The notes: generated by a model not told the origin, from the sequence alone. 64,000 nt of DNA from Escherichia hormaechei_A (GCA_042434945.1 CP170191.1:2666001-2730000), one strand, 5' to 3'; shown: positions 9,890 to 20,539, counted from the first letter of the stretch. Translations and numbers: made by a program.

Positions 9890-12175
9890 ATGAATCAGAA
9901 TCTGCTGGTGACAAAGCGCGACGGTAGCACAGAGCGCATCAATCTCGACAAAATCCATCGCGTTCTGGATTGGGCGGCAGAAGGACTGCATAACGTTTCG
10001 ATTTCCCAGGTCGAGCTGCGCTCCCACATTCAGTTTTATGACGGTATCAAGACCTCTGACATCCACGAAACCATTATCAAGGCTGCCGCAGACCTGATCT
10101 CCCGTGATGCGCCGGATTATCAGTATCTCGCCGCGCGCCTGGCGATCTTCCACCTGCGTAAAAAAGCCTACGGCCAGTTTGAGCCGCCTGCGCTGTACGA
10201 CCACGTGGTGAAAATGGTCGAGATGGGCAAATACGATAATCATCTGCTGGAAGACTACACGGAAGAAGAGTTCAAGCAGATGGACACCTTTATCGATCAC
10301 GACCGTGATATGACCTTCTCTTATGCTGCCGTTAAGCAGCTGGAAGGCAAATATCTGGTACAGAACCGCGTGACCGGCGAAATCTATGAGAGCGCCCAGT
10401 TCCTTTATATTCTAGTTGCCGCGTGCTTGTTCTCGAACTACCCGCGTGAAACGCGCCTGCAATATGTGAAGCGTTTTTACGACGCGGTTTCCACATTTAA
10501 AATTTCGCTGCCGACGCCAATCATGTCCGGCGTGCGTACCCCGACTCGTCAGTTCAGCTCCTGCGTACTGATCGAGTGCGGTGACAGCCTGGATTCCATC
10601 AACGCCACCTCCAGCGCGATTGTTAAATACGTTTCCCAGCGTGCCGGGATCGGCATCAACGCCGGGCGTATTCGTGCGCTGGGTAGCCCGATTCGCGGTG
10701 GTGAAGCGTTCCATACCGGCTGCATTCCGTTCTACAAACATTTCCAGACAGCGGTGAAATCCTGCTCTCAGGGCGGTGTGCGCGGCGGTGCGGCAACGCT
10801 GTTCTACCCGATGTGGCATCTGGAAGTGGAAAGCCTGCTGGTGTTGAAAAACAACCGTGGTGTGGAAGGCAACCGCGTGCGTCATATGGACTACGGGGTA
10901 CAAATCAACAAACTGATGTATACCCGTCTGCTGAAAGGTGAAGATATCACCCTGTTCAGCCCGTCCGACGTACCGGGGCTGTACGACGCGTTCTTCGCCG
11001 ATCAGGAAGAGTTTGAACGTCTGTATACCAAATATGAGAAAGACGACAGCATCCGCAAGCAGCGTGTGAAAGCCGTTGAGCTGTTCTCGCTGATGATGCA
11101 GGAACGTGCGTCTACCGGTCGTATCTATATTCAGAACGTTGACCACTGCAATACCCATAGCCCGTTTGATCCGGCCATCGCGCCAGTGCGTCAGTCTAAC
11201 CTGTGCCTGGAGATAGCCCTGCCGACCAAACCGCTGAACGACGTCAACGACGAGAACGGTGAAATCGCGCTGTGTACGCTGTCTGCTTTCAACCTGGGCG
11301 CAATTAATAACCTGGATGAACTGGAAGAGCTGGCAATTCTGGCGGTTCGTGCACTTGACGCGCTGCTGGATTATCAGGATTACCCGATCCCGGCCGCCAA
11401 ACGTGGAGCGATGGGTCGTCGTACGCTGGGTATTGGTGTGATCAACTTCGCTTACTACCTGGCGAAGCACGGTAAACGCTACTCCGACGGCAGCGCCAAC
11501 AACCTGACGCATAAAACCTTCGAAGCCATTCAGTATTACCTGCTGAAAGCCTCTAATGAGCTGGCGAAAGAGCAAGGCGCGTGCCCGTGGTTTAACGAAA
11601 CCACTTACGCGAAAGGGATCCTGCCGATCGATACCTATAAGAAAGATCTGGATACCATCGCTAATGAGCCGCTGCATTACGACTGGGAAGCTCTGCGTGA
11701 GTCAATCAAAACGCACGGTCTGCGTAACTCCACGCTTTCTGCTCTGATGCCGTCCGAGACTTCTTCGCAGATCTCTAACGCCACTAACGGTATTGAACCG
11801 CCGCGCGGTTACGTCAGCATCAAAGCGTCGAAAGACGGTATTTTGCGCCAGGTGGTGCCGGACTACGAGCACCTGCACGACGCCTATGAGCTGCTGTGGG
11901 AAATGCCGGGTAACGATGGTTATCTGCAACTGGTGGGTATCATGCAGAAATTTATCGATCAGTCGATCTCTGCCAACACCAACTACGATCCGTCACGCTT
12001 CCCGTCAGGAAAAGTGCCGATGCAGCAGTTGCTGAAAGACCTGCTCACCGCCTACAAATTCGGGGTCAAAACACTGTATTATCAGAACACCCGTGACGGC
12101 GCTGAAGACGCACAAGACGATCTGGTGCCGTCAATCCAGGACGATGGCTGCGAAAGCGGCGCATGTAAGATCTGA
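9890..12175 (+). CDS. nrdA: Ribonucleoside-diphosphate reductase 1, alpha subunit
   Basis: Large subunit of aerobic class Ia ribonucleotide reductase; with NrdB it reduces ribonucleoside diphosphates to deoxy forms. 761 residues, exactly the family length. N-terminal ATP-cone (residues 5-95) that senses ATP/dATP; catalytic barrel with the active-site segment NLCLEI (thiyl-radical Cys439) and the redox cysteine in SSCVLIECG (Cys225); C-terminal CESGACKI holds the shuttle cysteine pair 754/759. An antisense open frame of 421 codons lies inside it (10412-11677) and is a coding shadow. Operon nrdA-nrdB-yfaE. Confidence 0.98.
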   Translation: MNQNLLVTKRDGSTERINLDKIHRVLDWAAEGLHNVSISQVELRSHIQFYDGIKTSDIHETIIKAAADLISRDAPDYQYLAARLAIFHLRKKAYGQFEPPALYDHVVKMVEMGKYDNHLLEDYTEEEFKQMDTFIDHDRDMTFSYAAVKQLEGKYLVQNRVTGEIYESAQFLYILVAACLFSNYPRETRLQYVKRFYDAVSTFKISLPTPIMSGVRTPTRQFSSCVLIECGDSLDSINATSSAIVKYVSQRAGIGINAGRIRALGSPIRGGEAFHTGCIPFYKHFQTAVKSCSQGGVRGGAATLFYPMWHLEVESLLVLKNNRGVEGNRVRHMDYGVQINKLMYTRLLKGEDITLFSPSDVPGLYDAFFADQEEFERLYTKYEKDDSIRKQRVKAVELFSLMMQERASTGRIYIQNVDHCNTHSPFDPAIAPVRQSNLCLEIALPTKPLNDVNDENGEIALCTLSAFNLGAINNLDELEELAILAVRALDALLDYQDYPIPAAKRGAMGRRTLGIGVINFAYYLAKHGKRYSDGSANNLTHKTFEAIQYYLLKASNELAKEQGACPWFNETTYAKGILPIDTYKKDLDTIANEPLHYDWEALRESIKTHGLRNSTLSALMPSETSSQISNATNGIEPPRGYVSIKASKDGILRQVVPDYEHLHDAYELLWEMPGNDGYLQLVGIMQKFIDQSISANTNYDPSRFPSGKVPMQQLLKDLLTAYKFGVKTLYYQNTRDGAEDAQDDLVPSIQDDGCESGACKI

Positions 12176-12181
12176 TATTGA

Positions 12182-12298
<117 letters not shown>

Positions 12299-12320
12299 AA
12301 ACTCCCAACAGGACACACTC

Positions 12321-13451
12321 ATGGCATATACCACCTTTTCACAGACGAAAAATGATCAGCTCAAAGAACCGATGTTCTTTGGTCAGCCGGTCAACGTGGC
12401 TCGCTACGATCAGCAAAAATATGACATCTTCGAAAAGCTGATCGAAAAGCAGCTCTCTTTCTTCTGGCGTCCGGAAGAAGTTGACGTCTCCCGCGACCGT
12501 ATAGATTACCAGGCGCTGCCGGAGCACGAAAAACACATCTTTATCAGCAACCTGAAATATCAGACGCTGCTGGATTCCATTCAGGGTCGTAGCCCGAACG
12601 TGGCGCTATTGCCGCTTATTTCTATTCCGGAACTGGAAACCTGGGTCGAAACCTGGGCGTTCTCAGAAACGATTCATTCCCGTTCCTATACTCATATCAT
12701 TCGTAATATCGTTAACGATCCGTCTGTTGTGTTTGACGATATCGTCACCAACGAGCAGATCCAGAAACGTGCGGAAGGGATCTCCAGCTATTACGATGAG
12801 CTGATCGAAATGACCAGCTACTGGCATCTGCTGGGCGAAGGTACCCACACCGTTAACGGTAAAACTGTGACCGTTAGCCTGCGCGAGCTGAAGAAAAAAC
12901 TGTATCTCTGCCTGATGAGCGTTAACGCGCTGGAAGCGATTCGTTTCTACGTCAGCTTTGCTTGTTCCTTCGCATTTGCAGAACGCGAATTGATGGAAGG
13001 CAACGCCAAAATTATTCGCCTGATTGCCCGCGACGAAGCCCTGCACCTGACCGGCACCCAGCATATGCTGAATCTGCTGCGCAGCGGCGCGGACGATCCT
13101 GAGATGGCGGAAATTGCCGAAGAGTGTAAGCAGGAGTGCTATGACCTGTTTGTTCAGGCAGCTCAACAGGAGAAAGACTGGGCGGATTATCTGTTCCGCG
13201 ACGGTTCGATGATTGGTCTGAATAAAGACATTCTCTGCCAGTACGTTGAATACATCACCAATATCCGTATGCAGGCAGTCGGTTTGGATCTGCCGTTCCA
13301 GACGCGCTCCAACCCGATCCCGTGGATCAACACTTGGCTGGTGTCTGATAACGTGCAGGTTGCTCCGCAGGAAGTGGAAGTCAGTTCTTATCTGGTCGGG
13401 CAGATTGACTCGGAAGTGGACACCGACGATTTGAGTAACTTCCAGCTCTGA
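12321..13451 (+). CDS. nrdB: Ribonucleoside-diphosphate reductase 1, beta subunit
   Basis: Radical-generating subunit of class Ia ribonucleotide reductase. 376 residues, family length. Di-iron and radical residues are all visible, numbered with Met: Asp85, Glu116 and His119 (SETIHSRSY), radical Tyr123, and the second pair in ARDEALH. The ATG at 12321 is chosen over an upstream in-frame ATG at 12270 because it gives the family N-terminus [13 protein letters not shown] and follows AACAGGACAC. The stop codon overlaps the yfaE start by one base. Confidence 0.98.
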
Positions 13452-13705
13452 TGGCCCGCGTTACCCTGCGCATCACTGGCACACAACTGCTGTGCCAGGA
13501 TGAACACCCTTCCCTTCTGGCGGCGCTGGAATCCCACAATGTGGCGGTTGAGTACCAGTGTCGCGAAGGTTACTGCGGCTCCTGTCGCACACGCCTGGTT
13601 GCAGGTCAAGTTGACTGGATTGCCGAACCGTTAGCCTTTATTCAGCCGGGGGAAATTTTGCCCTGTTGTTGCCGGGCAAAAGGCGATATTGAAATCGAGA
13701 TGTGA
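13451..13705 (+). CDS. yfaE: 2Fe-2S ferredoxin YfaE, NrdB cofactor maintenance
   Basis: Small plant-type ferredoxin that reduces the NrdB di-iron site, helping assembly and repair of the tyrosyl radical cofactor. 84 residues. Cluster ligands CREGYCGSC (Cys37, 42, 45), with the fourth among CCC at 72-74. Starts within the nrdB stop codon (TGATGG), so it is translationally coupled. The E. coli-like stretch ends just after it. Confidence 0.95.
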   Translation: MARVTLRITGTQLLCQDEHPSLLAALESHNVAVEYQCREGYCGSCRTRLVAGQVDWIAEPLAFIQPGEILPCCCRAKGDIEIEM

Positions 13706-13710
13706 ATTAT

Positions 13711-13786
13711 GTCGGGTGGTGCTTCGCTGACCCGACCTACAAAACCGCAGTTCGTAGGCCGGGTAAGGCGCAGCCGCCACCCGGCA
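13711..13786. repeat. REP pair of a non-E. coli type
   Basis: Two palindromic units: GTCGGGTGGTGCTTCGCTGA...CCGACCTAC (13711-13740) and CGTAGGCCGGGTAAGGCGC...CACCCGGCA (13753-13786). The core GGGTAAGGCGCAGCC differs from the GGATGCGGCGTAAACGCC core of the E. coli REPs elsewhere here and resembles REPs of Enterobacter/Klebsiella/Citrobacter-type genomes. A related pair lies at 37676-37742. It marks the edge of a foreign tract. Confidence 0.72.
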
Positions 13787-13789
13787 ATT

Positions 13790-14871
13790 TCAGCGTTTAT
13801 CCTTCAAAAAGCTCACCGCTTTATCCGGGAAATCCGTAAACAACCCGTCCACATCCGCCTGGTTATACAGTACGTCGTAAAGCTGATTCACGTCCGTCGC
13901 ATACTCCGGCAGCTGGTCTGCGCGTACGGTATACGGATGCACCTGCATCTTGCTCGCATGCGCCTCTTTCACCATCGCCGTCAGCTTCACGTGACCCGGC
14001 GTTGAGCCTTCCGCCACCAGCATGTGGTAATCCGGCCCGATGCCGTCGGCGTACTGCGCAATCTGCTTCATGGCACCCGGCTTAAACATCCAGTCGTAGT
14101 TGTAATTAACCCAGCTTCCATCCGGCTGTTTCTGCTGCGTTTCATTCCCAGTCGGTATAGGCAATCCGCTGTACCAGATTGAGCTCCATGCCCATTTTGG
14201 GTTCCAGCTCATTCTTAATACGCTTCAGCTCATCAGCATCAAAACATTGCAAATAAACTTTATCGTCTTTACCGGTGTAACCATATTTCTTCAGCACTTC
14301 CAGCGTTTTTGCCGCAATATCCTTCCCTTCCTGATGATGGAACCACGGCGCTTTGATTTCTGGATAAATACCGATATTTTTCCCGGTAGAGTGATTTAAC
14401 CCCTGAACAAATTCAATCTCTTCTTCAAAGGTGTGCACCCGGAAGTCGGACTTACCCATTGGGAAACGCCCCGGATAAGTCTGCACTTTTTTTACCGTTT
14501 TCAATATCGAAACCTTCGGTAAATTTCAACGACTTAATTTCATCCAGCGTGAAATCTATCGCGTAGTAACGACCGTCTTTGCGCGCCCGATCCGGGAAAC
14601 GATCGGCAACATCAGTAACACGATCGAGGTAATGGTCATGCAGAACAACCAGATTGTCGTCTTTGGTCATCACCAAATCCTGTTCCAGATAATCCGCTCC
14701 CTGCGCATACGCCATCGCTTTTGCTGGCAGCGTATGCTCCGGCAAATATCCACTGGCACCGCGATGGGCGATGACTATTTTTTCGTTGCTGTCCGCCGCC
14801 ATTGCACTGCTTCCCATGACTATAGTGCTCATCATGATCGCCATGCTAAGGTTTTTCAGCGTCAATTTCAT
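13790..14871 (-). pseudogene. glpQ: Periplasmic glycerophosphodiester phosphodiesterase GlpQ, two frameshifts
   Basis: Periplasmic enzyme that hydrolyses glycerophosphodiesters to glycerol 3-phosphate plus alcohol. The signal peptide MKLTLKNLSMAIMMSTIVMGSSAMA and catalytic motif IAHRGASGYLPEHT are present. The frame breaks at a seven-T run (14487-14493, one extra) after GFDIENGKK, and at CCC 14148-14150 (one extra) after IAYTDW. Without these two bases the gene is 359 codons, the normal length. About the first 280 residues read as E. coli, but the C-terminus (MLVAEGSTPGHVKLTAMVKEAH to FLKDKR) clearly differs, so the gene is chimeric with a joint near 14.05-14.1 kb. It starts 4 bases after the glpT stop with AACGGAGGC as ribosome-binding site. 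Confidence 0.87.
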
Positions 14872-14875
14872 GCCA

Positions 14876-16234
14876 TTAGCCTCCGTTGCGTTCTTGCAGT
14901 AATTGTTCATGGCGACGTTTTTCGCCAATCATCACAACAATCAACAAGATAACCGCCAGAATGCTGCCGCCAATCATTACCATAAAGCCGCCATCCCAGC
15001 CGAAGAAGTCCACGGTGTAGCCAACAATCGCGCTCGCCGCCACCGAACCGCCCAGGTAACCAAACAGCCCGGTAAAGCCCGCTGCCGTACCTGCCGCTTT
15101 TTTCGGTGCCAGTTCCAGCGCATGCAGACCGATCAGCATCACAGGACCGTAGATCAGGAAGCCGATAACAATCATACAAATCATATCGACGGTTGGGTTA
15201 CCTGCCGGGTTCATCCAGTAAACGATAGTCGCGATGGTCACCAGTGTCATAAAGAAAACGCCGGTTGCCCCACGGTTGCCACGGAAGACTTTATCCGACA
15301 TCCAGCCGCACAGCAGAGTGCCCGGAATACCTGCATATTCATAAAGGAAGTAGGCCCAGGAGGATTTATCTAGCGCGAAATGCTTAACCTCTTTCAGATA
15401 AGTCGGTGACCAGTCGAGGATGCCGTAACGCAGCAGATAAACGAACACGTTGGCGATGGCGATATACCACAGCAGTTTGTTCGGCAGTACGTACTGCATG
15501 AAGATTTGCTTCGCCGTCAGCTCCTGTTCCGCTTTTTCGTTATAGTCGTCCGGATAATCATTTTTGTACTCTTCGATCGGCGGCAAGCCACAGGATTGCG
15601 GGGTATCGCGCATCATCGCAAAGGCGAATAATGCCACCAGAATGGCGCAGAAAGCAGGCATATAGAGCGCCGCATGCCAGTCATTGAACCAGGCCATCCC
15701 CAGCAGGAACAGCAGCGGCGGAATACCACCACCGACGTTGTGCGCACAGTTCCACACTGACACAATGCCGCCACGTTCTTTCTGCGACCACCAGTGCACC
15801 ATAGTACGACCACACGGCGGCCACCCCATCCCCTGGAACCAACCGCAGAGGAACAACAGTACAAACATCACCGCAATGCTCGACGTCGCCCATGGCACAA
15901 AGCCCATAAACAACATCACTGCCGCCGCCAGAATCAAACCTGCGGGCAGGAAAACGCGCGGATTCGAGCGATCCGATACCGAACCCATGATGAATTTCGA
16001 AAATCCATAAGCAATCGAGATCCCCGAAAGGGCAAAACCTAAATCACCGCGTGAGAATCCCTGCTCAACCAGATAAGGCATAGCAAGCGCAAAGTTCTTA
16101 CGAACCAAATAGTAAGCCGCATAGCCAAAGAATATCCCCAGGAAAATTTGCCAGCGCAATCGACGATAAGTCGGATCGATCTCCGCGGCAGGTAAGCGCG
16201 CTTTGTGTGGCGCTGGTTTAAAAATACTCAACAT
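14876..16234 (-). CDS. glpT: Glycerol-3-phosphate:phosphate antiporter GlpT
   Basis: Inner-membrane major-facilitator antiporter importing glycerol 3-phosphate in exchange for phosphate; it is also the main fosfomycin entry route. 452 residues, family length, twelve hydrophobic segments. N-terminal signature [25 protein letters not shown]; substrate-binding Arg45 and Arg269 lie in conserved contexts. Reads as the E. coli protein with no disruption, so fosfomycin uptake through it should be intact. First gene of glpTQ, divergent from glpABC. Confidence 0.97.
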
Positions 16235-16510
16235 TGATAGCCTCCGTGGCCCGTGGTCTTATTTATGATTAACAGCCTGATTCAGTGAGAGAACCTGCCG
16301 TTTCTTGAGTTGCCCGCGATGTTAAGAAAAACATTCATAAATTAAATGTGAATTGCCGCACACATTATTAAATAAGATTTACAAAATGTTCAAAATGACG
16401 CATGAAATCACGTTTCACTTTCGAATTATGAGCGAATATGCGCGAAATCAAACAATTCATGTTTTTACCTATGGCTAAATGGTAAAAAACGAACTTCAGA
16501 GCGGATAACA
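16235..16510. promoter_or_regulatory. glpTQ / glpABC divergent control region
   Basis: 276 bases between divergent operons. A near-consensus CRP site lies at 16345-16366 (TGTGAATTGCCGCACACA core). AT-rich half-sites such as AAATGTTCAAAATG (near 16385) and TTCGAATTATGAGCGAATAT (near 16420) look like the degenerate GlpR operators known for this region. Family knowledge: GlpR represses both operons, CRP activates them, and FNR activates glpABC. The sequence here reads as E. coli. Confidence 0.75.
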
Positions 16511-18141
16511 ATGAAAACTCGCGACTCGCAATCAAGTGACGTGATTATCATTGGCGGGCGGCGCAACGGGACGCCGGGATTGCCCGCGACTGTGCCCTGC
16601 GCGGGCTGCGCGTGATTTTGGTTGAGCGCCACGACATCGCAACCGGTGCCACCGGGCGTAACCACGGACTGCAGCACAGCGGTGCGCGCTATGCGGTAAA
16701 CCGATGCGGAATCGGCCCGCGAATGCATTAGTGAAAACCAGATCCTGAAACGCATTGCACGTCACTGCGTTGAACCAACCAACGGCCTGTTTATCACCCT
16801 GCCGGAAGATGACCTCGCCTTCCAGGCCACTTTTATCACCGCCTGCACGGCGGCAGGCATTCAGGCCGAGGCGATCGATCCTGCGCAGGCGCGCCGCCTT
16901 GAACCCTCGGTAAACCCGGCGTTACTGGGTGCGGTAAAAGTACCGGACGGAACCGTTGATCCTTTCCGCCTGACCGCCGCCAATATGCTCGACGCGCGGG
17001 AACATGGCGCCCAGATCCTGACCGGGCATCACGTCACCGGGCTTATTCGTGAAGGTAATACCGTGCGCGGGGTGCGCGTGTTTGATGCGCAGTACAATGA
17101 ACACCGCGAGCTGTATGCCGCCGTCGTGGTCAACGCGGCGGGGATCTGGGGCCAGCGCATCGCGGAATACGCGGACCTGTCGGTGCGCATGTTCCCGCGA
17201 AAGGATCGCTGCTGATCATGGATCACCGCATTAACCAGCATGTGATCAACCGCTTGCCGTAAACCTCCGACGCCGATATTCTGTGCCTGGCGATACCATT
17301 TCGCTGATTGGTACCACCTCTTTACGTATTGATTACAACGAGATTGACGATAATCGAGTGACGGCAGAAGAGGTTGATATTTCTGCTGCGTGAAGGGGAA
17401 AAACTGGCCCCCGTGATGGCGAAAACGCGCATTTTGCGGGCCTATTCTGGCGTGCGCCCGCTGGTTGCCAGCGATGACGACCCGAGCGGACGTAACGTCA
17501 GCCGTGGCATCGTGCTGCTCGACCATGCTGAACGCGATGGTCTGGACGGATTTATCACCATTACTGGCGGCAAGCTGATGACCTACCGGCTGATGGCCCA
17601 GTGGGCCACCGATGCCGTCTGCCGTAAGCTCGGCAACACCGCACCGTGCGTGACGGCGGAACAGGCTCTGCCCGGCTCGCAACAATCGACAGAAAAAACG
17701 CTGCACAAAATCATTTCACTTCCTGCCCCGCTTCGCGGTTCAGCGATTTACCGCCACGGCGACCGCACCCCAACCTGGCTCGGTGAAGGGCGACTCAGCC
17801 GCAGCCTGGTGTGCGAATGCGAAGCCGTGACCGCAGGCGAGGTGCAGTATGCCGTGGAAAACCTGACGGTGAACAACATGCTCGATTTACGCCGCCGCAC
17901 GCGCGTCGGGATGGGCACCTGTCAGGGGGAGCTGTGCGCCTGCCGTGCCGCCGGGCTGCTGCAACGTTTTCACGCCACCACGTCAACCCAGTCGCTTGCC
18001 CAGCTCAGCGATTTTTTAAACGAGCGCTGGAAAGGCATTCAGCCCGTCGCCTGGGGCGATGCCCTGCGCGAAAGCGAGTTTACCCGCTGGGTCTATCAGG
18101 GGCTTTGCGGTCTGGAGAAGGAGCACAACCATGAAATTTGA
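16511..18141 (+). pseudogene. glpA: Anaerobic glycerol-3-phosphate dehydrogenase subunit A, eight indels
   Basis: FAD-dependent catalytic subunit of anaerobic G3P dehydrogenase GlpABC, which passes electrons to menaquinone. All parts are present: FAD motif DVIIIGG, GATGRNHG, the substrate domain, and the C-terminal BFD-like iron-sulfur motif CECEA...CQGELCAC. I count eight single-base indels: extra G near 16557, extra A at 16571, extra A at 16698-16700, missing G near 17197, extra T near 17254, missing C near 17265, missing G near 17283, extra T near 17380. The net +2 matches the 1631-base span against 1629 for the 542-codon gene. Only the last 255 codons (17374 on) stay open. The sequence is E. 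coli-like at the start and foreign from about codon 85. Sequencing error is likely; if real, GlpA is dead. Confidence 0.85.
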
Positions 18142-19348
18142 TACCGTGATTGTGGGTGGGGGACTGGCGGGCCTGCTGTGCGGCCTCAAACTGACGCAGC
18201 GGGGTCTGCGCTGCGCCATTGTCACTCGCGGTCAGAGTGCCCTGCACTTCTCTTCCGGCTCGCTGGATTTACTGGGCGCGCTATCGTTCGCCGATCTGCC
18301 GCCTGAACATCCCTACCGCCTGACGGGCGCAGAGAATATGGCCCGCTTTGCCTGCGAAACCGAACACCTGCTCACCACCTGCGGCGCACGCATGCAGGGT
18401 GACGCCGAGCAAAATCATCAGCGCGTCACGCCGCTCGGCACCCTGCGCGCCGCCTGGCTTAGCCCGGAAGAGGTGCCTGTCGCCCCCATCGCTGCCGAGC
18501 GCGTGCGGGTGGTGGGGATCAGCGGCTTCCTCGATTTCCAGCCGCATCTGGCCGCCGCGTCTCTCAGACAGCAGGGTGTTCAGGTGGATACGGCGGAGAT
18601 TGATCTCCCCGAACTCGACGTGCTGCGCGAAAACCCCAGCGAGTTTCGTGCGGTGAACATTGCCCGCCTGCTGGATAATGAAAGTTACTGGCCGCAGCTG
18701 TACGCGGCGCTTCAACCGCTCGGCGAGACCTGCGACGCCCTGTTTATGCCCGCCTGTTTTGGCTTAACGGACAACCGGCTCTGGCGCTGGCTCTCGGCGC
18801 GCCTGCCCTGTACGCTCGGTTTACTGCCGACGCTCCCCCCTTCCGTGCCCGGCATTCGTCTGCACACCCAGCTTCAGCGTCAGTTTGTTGCCCAGGGTGG
18901 CGTCTGGATGGCAGGCGACGAGGTGAAAAAAATCATCCTGGCTGAGGGCGCGGTAAGCGAAATCTGGACCCGCAACCACGGCGACATCCCGCTTCGCGCA
19001 CGCTTTACGGTGCTGGCAAGCGGCAGTTTCTTCAGTAACGGTCTGCTGAGCAGCCGGGATGGCGTGCGTGAGGCGATCCTCGGTCTGGACGTCCGGCAAA
19101 GCGCTTCCCGCGCGGACTGGTATCAAAGCGATTTCTTCACCCCGCAGCCCTGGCAGCAGTTCGGCGTGATCGTCGACAGCCAACTGCGCCCGCGGCTGGG
19201 CGGGGAACCGGTTGAAAATCTTTACGCCATCGGCTCGGTTCTGGGCGGGTACGATCCCGTGGCGCAGGGCTGCGGTGGCGGCGTCTGCGCCGTCACTGCG
19301 CTGCATGTCGCGGAGCAGATTCTCCAGCGCAGGGAGGGAGCACAATGA
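18131..19348 (+). CDS. glpB: Anaerobic glycerol-3-phosphate dehydrogenase subunit B
   Basis: Flavoprotein subunit of GlpABC thought to carry electrons from GlpA toward the membrane anchor. N-terminal dinucleotide fold MKFDTVIVGGGLAGLLCGL; C-terminal flavin motif AIGSVLGGYDPVAQGCGGGVCAV. 405 residues against about 419 in K-12; the shortfall lies around residues 48-60, where LDLLGALSFADLPPEHPY replaces a longer linker. Start at 18131: it overlaps the glpA end by 11 bases and has GGAGAAGGAGC before it. The protein is clearly divergent from K-12 and the codons are GC-rich, inside the foreign tract. Confidence 0.93.
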   Translation: MKFDTVIVGGGLAGLLCGLKLTQRGLRCAIVTRGQSALHFSSGSLDLLGALSFADLPPEHPYRLTGAENMARFACETEHLLTTCGARMQGDAEQNHQRVTPLGTLRAAWLSPEEVPVAPIAAERVRVVGISGFLDFQPHLAAASLRQQGVQVDTAEIDLPELDVLRENPSEFRAVNIARLLDNESYWPQLYAALQPLGETCDALFMPACFGLTDNRLWRWLSARLPCTLGLLPTLPPSVPGIRLHTQLQRQFVAQGGVWMAGDEVKKIILAEGAVSEIWTRNHGDIPLRARFTVLASGSFFSNGLLSSRDGVREAILGLDVRQSASRADWYQSDFFTPQPWQQFGVIVDSQLRPRLGGEPVENLYAIGSVLGGYDPVAQGCGGGVCAVTALHVAEQILQRREGAQ

Positions 19349-20535
19349 ACGACACCCGATTTGAAAGCTGTATCAAATGCACGGTCTGCACCACGGTTTG
19401 CCCGGTCAGCGGCGTCGATCCGCGCTATCCCGGCCCGAAACAGGCCGGTCCCGACGGGGAGCGTCTGCGCCTGAAGGATGGCGCGCTCTACGACGAGGCG
19501 CTGAAATACTGCATCAACTGCAAACGCTGCGAAGTTGCGTGCCCGTCGGACGTGAAAATAGGCGATATCATCCAGCGCGCCCGCGCCCGCTACAGTACGC
19601 AAAAACCGACGCTGCGTGACGCGATACTGAGCCACACCGACCTGATGGGTAGCCTCTCGACGCCTTTCGCGCCGGTCGTCAATGCCGCCACCGCCCTGAA
19701 GCCGGTGCGCAGGCTGCTGGATGCGACGCTCAAAATCGACCATCACCGCAGTCTGCCGAAATATTCTCACGGCACCTTCCGCCGCTGGTTTAAATCCGTG
19801 GCGGCAGAACAGGCGCAGTTCTCTGAGCAGGTCGCCTTCTTCCACGGCTGCTACGTGAACTACAACCATCCGCAGCTGGGGAAAGACCTGCTGAAAGTCC
19901 TGAACGCCATGGGAACGGGCGTTCAGCTGCTGAGCAAAGAAAAGTGCTGCGGCGTTCCGCTGATTGCCAACGGCTTCATCGACAAAGCGCGCAAGCAGGC
20001 GAGCAGCAACGTCACCTCTTTACGTGAGGCGATCGTCGACAAAGGGATACCGGTACTGGCGACGTCGTCAACCTGTACCTTCACGCTGCGCGATGAATAT
20101 CCGCATCTGCTGGAGGTGGATAACACCGGCCTGCGCGAGCACATTGAGCTGGCGACCCGTTTTCTCTGGCGCAAACTGGACAGCGGGCAGACGTTACCGC
20201 TGGGCAAATTGCCGCTGAAGGTGGTGTATCACACGCCATGTCATATGGAGAAGATGGGCTGGTCGATCTATACGCTTGAGCTGCTGCGGCTGATCCCCGG
20301 GCTGGAGCTGACGGTGCTGGACTCACGCTGCTGCGGCATCGCAGGCACGTACGGCTTCAAGCGTGAAAACTACCCAACGTCACAGGCCATTGGCGCGCCG
20401 CTGTTCCGGCAGATTGAAGAGAGCGGCGCAGATATCGTGGTGACGGACTGCGAAACCTGCAAGTGGCAGATCGAGATGTCCACCAGCAAACGCTGTGAAC
20501 ATCCCATTACCTTGCTGGCAAAAGCGCTGGCGTAA
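19345..20535 (+). CDS. glpC: Anaerobic glycerol-3-phosphate dehydrogenase subunit C
   Basis: Iron-sulfur membrane-associated subunit of GlpABC that delivers electrons to menaquinone. 396 residues, family length. Two 4Fe-4S ferredoxin motifs near the N-terminus (CIKCTVCTTVCP and CINCKRCEVACP) and two CCG domains (KCCGVP, RCCGIAG) typical of the heterodisulfide-reductase-like family. ATGA overlap with glpB indicates translational coupling. In the foreign GC-rich tract, with an intact frame. Confidence 0.96.
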   Translation: MNDTRFESCIKCTVCTTVCPVSGVDPRYPGPKQAGPDGERLRLKDGALYDEALKYCINCKRCEVACPSDVKIGDIIQRARARYSTQKPTLRDAILSHTDLMGSLSTPFAPVVNAATALKPVRRLLDATLKIDHHRSLPKYSHGTFRRWFKSVAAEQAQFSEQVAFFHGCYVNYNHPQLGKDLLKVLNAMGTGVQLLSKEKCCGVPLIANGFIDKARKQASSNVTSLREAIVDKGIPVLATSSTCTFTLRDEYPHLLEVDNTGLREHIELATRFLWRKLDSGQTLPLGKLPLKVVYHTPCHMEKMGWSIYTLELLRLIPGLELTVLDSRCCGIAGTYGFKRENYPTSQAIGAPLFRQIEESGADIVVTDCETCKWQIEMSTSKRCEHPITLLAKALA

Positions 20536-20539
20536 CCGT

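Noticed and set aside
10412..11677. 421-codon antisense open frame inside nrdA
   Set aside because: Lies wholly opposite a complete, conserved nrdA; no ribosome-binding site or family match. It reflects biased codon use of the real gene.
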